Of a stretch of DNA of 5,240 nucleotides, positions 1 to 5,240 are shown in pieces. A model generated the notes under the pieces. It was not told the origin of the DNA, searched no databases, and was given only the letters and a program-made list of their open reading frames with translations. This DNA comes from Desulfocapsa sp. Lineage in GTDB: Bacteria; Desulfobacterota; Desulfobulbia; Desulfobulbales; Desulfocapsaceae. The DNA lies in the NCBI GenBank assembly GCA_029942265.1, contig JAOZTO010000207.1, positions 1 to 5,240 of the forward strand. Direction: 5' to 3'. The translations under genes and the position numbers were made by a program. Within the stretch, counting starts at the first letter, position 1. Every line of letters begins with the position of its first letter.

Positions 1-3
1 CGT

Positions 4-1617
4 TCACATAGAATTCAAAAACAACAAATTCAAACAACCAATCAGAAAACCAAGCAATGCACCAAAAAGATTAATATATTTAAACTGTTCTTCCATAATC
101 GAAAGTAAAAGTCGTTCAAGGCGCATGAGATCAAGCGAATTCACTTTATCCTTTACAATTTTCTGAATATTGAGAGAATTCATCAGTCCAGGAACTTCAA
201 CTGCCAACATTTTTGATGACATTCGGCGCAATGATTCGTAAATTCCTTCCCTGACTCCTGCCGGAAGTAATCTTGAAATTTTCCCAACGCGAAGAGCGAG
301 CAAGTTATCAAACAAACTCACAACCATGGAGTTCAACATCTTTCGGGTCTTATTGGTTCCGATAATAGCAAATAATTCCTGGTGTAGCCATTTTCGCCCT
401 CTGGCAACTCCATCTTCGCCAAGCAGATCAAAGAGGATTTCACCAAGTGGCAGTTTTCCACCATCTATATGTGTTTCAACATTATCACGAATCATGGAAG
501 CAAACGCATTTGTAGTCTCGGGTTCCTGTAATAATGCCCCCAACTGCTTGCTAAGATTTGTACAAAAGCCTTCGATCATTTCGTCGTTATCATTGCCAAC
601 CATTGTCACAATCGGAGTTTTAAGCATTTCAACACTGCGCTCTCGAAGAGCCTTTGCCACCCTCTCCTGCACATCTTCATTCTGTAGCCATTCAACAATA
701 TCTTCTTCTTTTTCTTCAAGGTATTCGCGTACCTTGGCTTCTACAACTTCAGGGGTTAGAAAACCACTGGCAAGAGCTGCCATTGGTCCCATTCCCTCAA
801 CAAAAGAATCTACCCCCATGCGAACAGCAGTGACAATACGATCACGCATTTCAGGTTCAGATATTATTTCGGACAATTTTGAGAGGAGTTGTGGTGTTTG
901 ATCTTCAATACTTGAAACAATCAAATTTTGCATAGTGCCAGGAAGAATATCACTAATGCTTTTTTCCTGTTGCAATGCTCCATATACTTTCTGTTGCACA
1001 AAGCTCTCAACCCATTTTTCCATGGCAGTACTTGCCAACATCCGGCCAAGGCTTTTTTCCAGAAAACGATAAGCCGTTTCCCTGTCAGCCCCTGGTATGA
1101 ATAGCTGTAAGTCAGTGGCAAGAAGCCTATCAAACTGTTCGTCAATGGCACTTTGCAGGATATGTTTAAATGACTCCGAGTCAATAAATGAATGAATTGC
1201 CTTTTGTGACTGGTCGGTGAGCGCATGAACTGCAACCTGATAATAACTCTGGTATTTTTCGGGAACAATCTCTGCGACTGATCCAAAATCTCTTTGCAGC
1301 AGAACCTCTCCCCTGGATTCAATCAGAGTGTACAAAGTCTTCTGAAAACTTTCCTTTGTAAGAGCATTGCTAATTTCATTACTGGTCAACAGGTGACTTC
1401 CAACCATTTCTCCAATATTAACTGCTAAATCAGCACGTTTAGAGGGAATCACACCAGGAGTCATTGGAATACGAACACCAAAAAGATACTTTGCTTCAAG
1501 CGGTCTGAACAACATCTTAATTGCTACCTTATTAGTAAGATAACCAATAAATGCTCCTAAAAGCGGCGGTGCAGCATATTGAAGAAGAGGCGATAGCTCT
1601 GCTGGATTAAATGGCAT
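4..1617 (-). CDS. DUF445 family membrane protein, function unknown
   Basis: A 537-residue protein of the DUF445 family, whose biochemical role is not established. Seen: a hydrophobic N-terminal helix at about residues 9-33 that runs into the family signature GYLTNKVAIKMLFRP (25-39) and a second conserved block around TPGVIPSKRADLA (53-65). A long middle region (about 70-510) is rich in charged amphipathic helices, including an acidic stretch near 300-315. A second hydrophobic helix (about 515-534, FGALLGFLIG) closes the chain two or three residues before the stop. Two terminal anchors around a large soluble body suggest an inner-membrane protein whose bulk lies on one side, but the side is not shown. 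The start at 1617 is supported by a GGAGGT ribosome binding site at 1631-1626, eight bases upstream. It overlaps the end of the upstream phosphatase gene by 11 bases, so the two are probably co-translated. It is longer than the Bacillus YheB-type members, which I recall at under 400 residues. Family assignment is firm; function is open. Confidence 0.88.
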   Translation of the reverse strand: MPFNPAELSPLLQYAAPPLLGAFIGYLTNKVAIKMLFRPLEAKYLFGVRIPMTPGVIPSKRADLAVNIGEMVGSHLLTSNEISNALTKESFQKTLYTLIESRGEVLLQRDFGSVAEIVPEKYQSYYQVAVHALTDQSQKAIHSFIDSESFKHILQSAIDEQFDRLLATDLQLFIPGADRETAYRFLEKSLGRMLASTAMEKWVESFVQQKVYGALQQEKSISDILPGTMQNLIVSSIEDQTPQLLSKLSEIISEPEMRDRIVTAVRMGVDSFVEGMGPMAALASGFLTPEVVEAKVREYLEEKEEDIVEWLQNEDVQERVAKALRERSVEMLKTPIVTMVGNDNDEMIEGFCTNLSKQLGALLQEPETTNAFASMIRDNVETHIDGGKLPLGEILFDLLGEDGVARGRKWLHQELFAIIGTNKTRKMLNSMVVSLFDNLLALRVGKISRLLPAGVREGIYESLRRMSSKMLAVEVPGLMNSLNIQKIVKDKVNSLDLMRLERLLLSIMEEQFKYINLFGALLGFLIGCLNLLFLNSM

Positions 1618-2260
1618 AAGATAGTACCTCCGATGGGGTGGCTGCTATTTTCCAGGCATTATGCTGCTTAAGTTCTGCCTTGTCCCTAAATCCCCACTCC
1701 ACACCTATTGTTCTCATACCTGCTCTATTTCCTGTCTGCATATCTGTTGCGGTATCTCCTACATAGATGATTTCATCTACTAAAAGGTTCATTTTCTTTG
1801 CAAGTTCAATGGCACTTGTCGGGTCAGGTTTCTTGGGAACACCATCCCTTTGACCAACAACAGACATAAATGATCCAGCAGGAAAAAATGTTTCCACGCA
1901 AAGTGTAGTGAATTGCTGCGGTTTGTTAGATAAGATTGCAAGTTGTAACTCGGCGTTTGCAAGCGTTTGAATCATTTCAAGAATACCTGCATAGGGAGCC
2001 GAATGAACATTCCAGTTTTGGCTGTATATTTCAGCAAATTTCCCCATATATTCTTGTAGCTGTTTATCCTCTGTCTTTGCTTCTGGAATAATCCGCTGCA
2101 TCAGTGTTTTTAATCCTTCTCCAACAAAATATCGATACGCATCCACCGGATGTTCCGGGAATGAATAGTATTTGAGGGTATCATTTGCAGCAGAGGCTAG
2201 ATCATCAAGAGTATCAAGTAATGTACCGTCTAGATCAAATATAAGTCCTTTACATTTCAT
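1607..2260 (-). CDS. gph: HAD-superfamily hydrolase, phosphoglycolate phosphatase-like
   Basis: A 217-residue cytoplasmic phosphatase of the haloacid dehalogenase superfamily, closest in pattern to phosphoglycolate phosphatases, which convert 2-phosphoglycolate to glycolate. The four HAD motifs are all visible. Motif I is FDLDGTLLDT (nucleophile Asp9, acid/base Asp11). Motif II is ILSNKP (Ser111). Motif III is the lysine in KKPDP (Lys144). Motif IV is VGDTATD (Asp169, Asp173), which binds magnesium. The helical cap lies between motifs I and II (about 16-90), as in the Gph/PGMB subfamily. The reading frame stays open to an ATG at 2332, but the start at 2260 is preferred because homologues begin just before motif I and the extra 24 codons come partly from a repeat element. 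Its ribosome binding site is weak (a GGAAAA stretch about 15 bases upstream). It shares 11 bases with the DUF445 gene. True substrate is uncertain because HAD phosphatases are often promiscuous. Confidence 0.85.
   Translation of the reverse strand: MKCKGLIFDLDGTLLDTLDDLASAANDTLKYYSFPEHPVDAYRYFVGEGLKTLMQRIIPEAKTEDKQLQEYMGKFAEIYSQNWNVHSAPYAGILEMIQTLANAELQLAILSNKPQQFTTLCVETFFPAGSFMSVVGQRDGVPKKPDPTSAIELAKKMNLLVDEIIYVGDTATDMQTGNRAGMRTIGVEWGFRDKAELKQHNAWKIAATPSEVLSYAI
1626..1631 (-). promoter_or_regulatory. Ribosome binding site of the DUF445 gene
   Basis: On the minus strand the bases read GGAGGT, an almost ideal Shine-Dalgarno sequence, eight bases before the ATG at 1617. It lies inside the 3' end of the upstream phosphatase gene. 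This fits translation of the second gene by ribosomes finishing the first, and it fixes the start codon. Confidence 0.8.
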
Positions 2261-2288
2261 GTTTTTATTTTTTTCCGTTAGGCTGTTG

Positions 2289-2311
2289 TTACAGCTTTTC
2301 TCATAGTTTAT
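2289..2311 (+). repeat. Left copy of direct repeat flanking the palindrome
   Basis: Aligned with 2451-2472, this copy shares TTAC, AGCTT and an identical 11-base TCATAGTTTAT, about 20 matching positions with two small gaps. The copies lie on either side of the palindrome in the same orientation. The right copy does not abut the inverted-repeat end (16 bases lie between), so a clean target-site duplication is not demonstrated. Confidence 0.6.
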
Positions 2312-2434
2312 GGCGTCGCAAAAACTCTCCATCTGCTTCGTTGCTGTAAATTTTCTATCATTACGACGTACCTTAGTACGCCGAAATGATAGAAAATTTA
2401 CGCGCCTCGCATATGGAGTTTTTTACTTAGCCAT
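2310..2434. repeat. Palindromic intergenic repeat element (REP/MITE-like)
   Basis: A nested inverted repeat. The core is a 17-bp perfect stem (2346-2362 pairing with 2385-2401, beginning GTAAATTTTCTATCATT). It continues inward through two single mismatches (2363/2384 and 2366/2381) to a final 5-bp CGTAC/GTACG stem around the four-base loop 2372-2375, for 24 base pairs in all. Outside it, AAAAACTCTCCAT (2320-2332) matches the complement of ATGGAGTTTTTT (2413-2424) apart from two extra bases. The outer ends read ATGGC (2310-2314) and GCCAT (2430-2434). No protein is encoded. Neither side of the stem is followed directly by a run of T, so it does not look like a simple terminator. The architecture suggests a small non-autonomous repeat; copy number elsewhere in the genome cannot be seen from here. 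Confidence 0.7.
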
Positions 2435-2450
2435 TTGCAATTTGACCTTT

Positions 2451-2472
2451 TTACGAGCTTGTCATAGTTTAT
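2451..2472 (+). repeat. Right copy of direct repeat flanking the palindrome
   Basis: Partner of the repeat at 2289-2311, ending in the same TCATAGTTTAT. Just upstream, TTTTTAC occurs twice (2420-2426 and 2448-2454). This could mean that a 28-base segment was inserted or duplicated at the right end of the element. Confidence 0.6.
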
Positions 2473-2636
2473 AAAGCAAAAGGCGTTCATTTTGACATCA
2501 GGGTAAGGATGAGGAATATTTACAACGCCATCGAATATAGCATTTGAAAAAAAATGACACAACTCAAAATAAAAGCTATTCATTTTGATAAATTTCAGCT
2601 AATACAGTTGAAGTTAAGTTTATTTCGTTCATTCCC

Positions 2637-2650
2637 CCTCAACGTGAGGT
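2637..2650 (+). promoter_or_regulatory. sdhC ribosome binding site within a small hairpin
   Basis: The sequence GAGGT (2646-2650) sits nine bases before the sdhC ATG and is a good Shine-Dalgarno match that decides the start. The same bases form the 3' arm of a perfect 5-bp inverted repeat, CCTCA (2637-2641) and TGAGG (2645-2649), with a three-base loop. Pairing would cover most of the ribosome binding site. The site is clear; a regulatory role for the hairpin is inference. Confidence 0.6.
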
Positions 2651-2659
2651 TTTTATTTT

Positions 2660-3298
2660 ATGTGGTTCATACAGTTTATTAAATCGTCCATTGGTAAAAA
2701 ATGGATTATGGCAGGTACAGGTTGTTCTCTATTTCTGTTTTTGTGTACTCATGCAGCAGGAAATGCTACCCTCTATTCTTCTATTGAGCTCTTTCAAGGG
2801 TACGCAGACATGCTGCACGGTCACCCCCTGATTGTTGCAGTTTTCGGTATCTGTTTATCTTTGATTTTCCTTCTACATGCTGGCACCGGAACTTTACTTT
2901 TTTTCCAAAACCGCAATGCGAGAAGCCAAGGCTACAAGGTTAAAGTAAAAGTTATTAAGAACTCACAGGCTTCAAGCACAATGCTCTATAGCGGTCTTTT
3001 GATTCTTCTCTTTACAGTAGCTCACACCTATGTTGTTTCTTTTGGTGACCATGGACGCATCGGTATTACTATCTCTGAGATGTTCAGTTCGTTTTTTGTC
3101 TCTATTTTTTATATCATTTCATTTATTGCATTGGCCGTCCATTTAAGCCATGGGTTCTGGTCGATGCTCCAGACTTTCGGCATTAATCACCCGAGATACA
3201 ATATATTGATCAGTAGACTGACTTATATTTTTCCGATCTTTTTTCTTCTCATTTTTAGCGTTATTCCCCTTCTATTTCTTTTTGAAACTGGAAACTAA
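2660..3298 (+). CDS. sdhC: Succinate dehydrogenase/fumarate reductase cytochrome b558 subunit
   Basis: A 212-residue integral membrane subunit that anchors the complex and carries electrons between its iron-sulfur subunit and menaquinone through two b hemes. Five hydrophobic segments are visible (about 15-35, 57-82, 107-127, 145-170 and 184-208), the topology of the single-anchor type B enzymes of Bacillus and Wolinella. Likely heme ligands are His31 (THAAGN), His73 (LLHAGTG), His122 (VAHTYV) and His161 (VHLSHGFW), one in each of the first four helices. The N-terminal SSIGKKWIMAGTG and the loop GYKVKVKVIKNSQASS (91-106) are family hallmarks. Length matches the roughly 200-residue Bacillus protein and is shorter than Wolinella FrdC. 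The start is fixed by GAGGT nine bases upstream. The flavoprotein gene follows after 12 bases, so they share an operon. Whether the enzyme mainly oxidises succinate or reduces fumarate cannot be told from this sequence, and frdC would be an equally fair name. Confidence 0.93.
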   Translation: MWFIQFIKSSIGKKWIMAGTGCSLFLFLCTHAAGNATLYSSIELFQGYADMLHGHPLIVAVFGICLSLIFLLHAGTGTLLFFQNRNARSQGYKVKVKVIKNSQASSTMLYSGLLILLFTVAHTYVVSFGDHGRIGITISEMFSSFFVSIFYIISFIALAVHLSHGFWSMLQTFGINHPRYNILISRLTYIFPIFFLLIFSVIPLLFLFETGN

Positions 3299-3300
3299 AC

Positions 3301-3304
3301 AGGT
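3301..3304 (+). promoter_or_regulatory. Ribosome binding site of sdhA
   Basis: AGGT lies six bases before the ATG at 3311, within the 12-base gap after the sdhC stop codon. It is modest but well placed, and the resulting N-terminus ([13 protein letters not shown]) agrees with the conserved start region of this subfamily. Confidence 0.6.
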
Positions 3305-3310
3305 ATATCC

Positions 3311-5239
3311 ATGGAACTACAATCCAATGTCCCCGAAGGCCCTTTAGCTGAAAAATGGGACAATCATCGTTTTGCATCAAAACTTGTCAACCCTGCCAAT
3401 CGACGTAAGTATTCAGTTATCGTTGTAGGAACAGGGCTTGCCGGTGCTTCCGCATCAGCAACTCTTGCAGAACAAGGGTACGAAGTCAAGACGTTTTGTA
3501 TTCAAGACAGCCCAAGACGTGCTCATTCCATTGCTGCACAAGGTGGAATCAACGCTGCTAAAAACTATCAAAATGATGGCGACTCTATTTTTCGTCTTTT
3601 TTATGATACTATTAAAGGTGGTGATTTTAGATCCCGTGAAGCTAACGTCTATAGGCTTGCACAAGTCAGTAACTCAATTATTGACCAGTGCGTTGCGCAA
3701 GGCGTACCTTTTGCTCGTGAATATGGCGGAACTCTTGCCAATCGTTCTTTTGGTGGAGCGCAGGTATCTCGGACATTCTATGCCCGTGGTCAAACAGGAC
3801 AGCAGTTGCTCCTTGGTGCCTATTCTGCACTTTCCCGTCAGATCAAGACTGGTAGTATTATCATGCACAACCGACAGGAAATGATGGAAATTGTTCTTGT
3901 TGATGGAAATGCCCGTGGTATTATAACCAGAGATATTATTACCGGTGAGCTAACCAAGCATTCAGCCGATGCTGTTATTCTTGCCACTGGCGGATATGGC
4001 AATGCATACTTTCTTTCTACCAATGCTATGGCCTCCAATGTGACCGCTGCATGGCGTGCCCATAAAAAGGGAGCGGGTTTTGCCAATCCATGCTTTGTGC
4101 AAATTCATCCAACGTGCATTCCTGTTCACGGAAGTTTCCAGTCCAAACTCACATTAATGAGCGAAAGTCTTCGTAATGATGGAAGAGTCTGGGTGCCTAA
4201 AAAGCCAGGTGATAGCAGACGTGCCGGTTCAATCCCTGAGGAAGAACGTGATTACTATCTTGAAAGTAAATATCCAAGTTTTGGTAATCTGGTACCTCGC
4301 GATGTTGCATCCAGAAATGCCAAAGAACAGTGTGATGAAGGCAAAGGAGTTGGTACCACCAACCTTGCAGTCTATCTTGACTTCGCAGATGCTATCCGCA
4401 GGGATGGAGAAGACACTATTCTAAAAAAATATGGTAATCTTTTTCAAATGTACGAAAAAATTACCGATTCAAATCCACTGCACGAACCTATGATGATCTA
4501 TCCTGCCGTCCATTATACCATGGGTGGATTGTGGGTCGATTACAATTTGATGACAACAATTCCAGGGCTGTTTGCCATTGGAGAATGTAACTTCTCAGAT
4601 CATGGTGCCAATCGTCTTGGAGCCAGTGCTTTGATGCAGGGATTAGCAGACGGTTATTTTATTGTTGCAACCTCACTTGCCAATTATCTTGGATCTACAT
4701 CTCTTGATACTGTTAGCACTGCTGATCAAGATTTTTCAGATTCAGAACAACAAGTTCAAGATCGCATTGCCAGGCTGTTAAAAAGCAGCGAAAATGGTCC
4801 AGACGGAAAACAAACCGTTGATGAAATCCACAAAGAACTCGGATTGTTGCTTTGGGATCATTGCGGAATGGCAAGAAACAAGGCAGGACTTGAAGAAGCC
4901 CTTGTCAAACTGCCTGCAATTCAGAAAAACTTCTGGGAAAACGTTTATATTCCCGGTAAAGGCGCTGAATTAAATCAATCCCTTGAGCGAGCAGGACGAC
5001 TTGCTGACTTCCTTGAATTTGCTGAAATTATGATTCGTGATGCTCTAAATCGTGAAGAGTCCTGCGGTTGTCATCTGAGAGAAGAGAGTCAAACGGAAGA
5101 TAATGAAGCAAAACGTAATGATGCTGACTACAGTTACGTTTCTGTCTGGGAATATATGGGCAAAGGTGAACAACCAGCTCTACATAAAGAAGATTTGGTT
5201 TTTGAGAATGTTACCCCTAGCCAGCGAAGCTATAAATGA
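3311..5239 (+). CDS. sdhA: Succinate dehydrogenase/fumarate reductase flavoprotein subunit
   Basis: A 642-residue catalytic subunit that interconverts succinate and fumarate on covalently bound FAD and passes electrons to the iron-sulfur subunit. Seen: the dinucleotide-binding loop [10 protein letters not shown] (38-47); the flavin attachment motif [11 protein letters not shown] with His72 as the expected histidyl-FAD site; the [10 protein letters not shown] block (158-167); QIHPT with His266; the catalytic arginine region ESLRNDG (Arg288); HYTMGG with His401; and [11 protein letters not shown] with Arg435. These positions correspond to the substrate-binding and proton-transfer residues of characterised enzymes. 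The capping domain lies roughly between 260 and 380, and the helical C-terminal domain after about 480. Sequence style and length match the subfamily common in Bacteroidetes, Chlorobi and delta-proteobacteria that pairs with a b558 anchor, rather than the shorter E. coli proteins. All key residues are present and the frame is intact to TGA at 5237-5239. Direction of the reaction in the cell is not determined. Confidence 0.97.
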   Translation: MELQSNVPEGPLAEKWDNHRFASKLVNPANRRKYSVIVVGTGLAGASASATLAEQGYEVKTFCIQDSPRRAHSIAAQGGINAAKNYQNDGDSIFRLFYDTIKGGDFRSREANVYRLAQVSNSIIDQCVAQGVPFAREYGGTLANRSFGGAQVSRTFYARGQTGQQLLLGAYSALSRQIKTGSIIMHNRQEMMEIVLVDGNARGIITRDIITGELTKHSADAVILATGGYGNAYFLSTNAMASNVTAAWRAHKKGAGFANPCFVQIHPTCIPVHGSFQSKLTLMSESLRNDGRVWVPKKPGDSRRAGSIPEEERDYYLESKYPSFGNLVPRDVASRNAKEQCDEGKGVGTTNLAVYLDFADAIRRDGEDTILKKYGNLFQMYEKITDSNPLHEPMMIYPAVHYTMGGLWVDYNLMTTIPGLFAIGECNFSDHGANRLGASALMQGLADGYFIVATSLANYLGSTSLDTVSTADQDFSDSEQQVQDRIARLLKSSENGPDGKQTVDEIHKELGLLLWDHCGMARNKAGLEEALVKLPAIQKNFWENVYIPGKGAELNQSLERAGRLADFLEFAEIMIRDALNREESCGCHLREESQTEDNEAKRNDADYSYVSVWEYMGKGEQPALHKEDLVFENVTPSQRSYK

Positions 5240-5240
5240 G
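5236..5240 (+). CDS. Possible start of iron-sulfur subunit gene (truncated by window end)
   Basis: An ATG at 5236-5238 overlaps the sdhA stop codon as ATGA, a frequent arrangement for translationally coupled genes. In C-A-B operons of this type the next gene is the iron-sulfur subunit (sdhB/frdB). Only the start codon and two further bases are in the window, so the identity is inferred purely from position, and no strong separate ribosome binding site is seen just upstream. Confidence 0.4.

Larger units (their letters stand above)
2261..2659. other. Divergent intergenic region between gph and sdhC
   Basis: About 400 bases without a convincing gene, separating the leftward gph pair from the rightward sdh genes, so it must hold promoters for both. 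Contents from left to right: a small hairpin GCTGT-TGTT-ACAGC at 2282-2295 in the presumed gph leader; the palindromic repeat element at about 2289-2472; an AT-rich stretch from about 2520 to 2625; and the sdhC ribosome binding site with a short hairpin over it (2637-2650). No confident sigma-70 promoter pair stands out. A 61-codon minus-strand frame at 2398-2583 runs into the repeat and lacks family resemblance, so it is not called as a gene. Confidence 0.7.

Noticed and set aside
326..901. 191-codon plus-strand frame
   Set aside because: It lies wholly antisense to the well-supported DUF445 gene, is serine-rich in the way of shadow frames, and has no family features.
921..1322. 133-codon minus-strand frame
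   Set aside because: It overlaps the DUF445 gene in a different frame of the same strand and has no recognisable domain.
2280..2300. Hairpin GCTGT-TGTT-ACAGC followed by TTTTC, resembling a plus-strand terminator
   Set aside because: No gene is transcribed rightward into it, the stem is short and the T run is interrupted. On the minus strand it lies in the gph leader without a T tail.
2544..2570. Possible sigma-70 promoter for sdhC (TTGAAA, 15 bases, CAAAAT)
   Set aside because: The spacing is short and the -10 match is poor in an AT-rich stretch where such matches arise by chance.
2398..2583. 61-codon minus-strand frame in the intergenic region
   Set aside because: Its 3' end runs into the repeat element, it has no recognisable domain and no clear ribosome binding site, and its composition looks like translated non-coding repeat sequence.
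2486..2588. Ten-base direct repeat TTCATTTTGA at 2486-2495 and 2579-2588
   Set aside because: It is a short AT-rich match with no accompanying symmetry or helical spacing, and easily due to chance.
3438..4424. Several frames of 64-148 codons on both strands inside sdhA
   Set aside because: All are shadows of sdhA, whose protein shows every expected conserved motif across this span.

Overview
This window looks like a chromosomal segment of an AT-leaning, Gram-negative, anaerobic bacterium. The best guess is Desulfobacterota (Desulfobulbales-like). The guess rests on a menaquinone-type, b558-class succinate dehydrogenase/fumarate reductase in the order C-A-(B), on a long DUF445 membrane protein, and on an intergenic palindrome resembling repeats I recall from that group. 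The lineage is inferred, not shown by any marker gene.

Layout: two genes run leftward on the minus strand, a HAD-family phosphatase of the phosphoglycolate phosphatase type (1607-2260) followed by a 537-residue DUF445 membrane protein (4-1617). They overlap by 11 bases and look translationally coupled. A roughly 400-base divergent intergenic region (2261-2659) carries a near-perfect palindrome (2346-2401) inside a larger, weaker inverted repeat (about 2310-2434). The whole is bracketed by an imperfect direct repeat of about 22 bases (2289-2311 and 2451-2472), so it looks like a small non-coding repeat element. To the right, sdhC/frdC (2660-3298, di-heme cytochrome b subunit) and sdhA/frdA (3311-5239, FAD subunit) are read rightward, 12 bases apart. 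An ATGA overlap at the last bases probably begins the iron-sulfur subunit gene, cut off by the window end.

Functionally, the right half encodes two of the three subunits of a membrane complex that interconverts succinate and fumarate while exchanging electrons with the quinone pool. The left half is a small housekeeping pair with no evident link to it. All four protein genes appear intact. I see no RNA genes, CRISPR array, transposase or phage genes. No wholly new system is evident. The most interesting non-routine signal is the intergenic repeat element, followed by a small hairpin that could mask the sdhC ribosome binding site.
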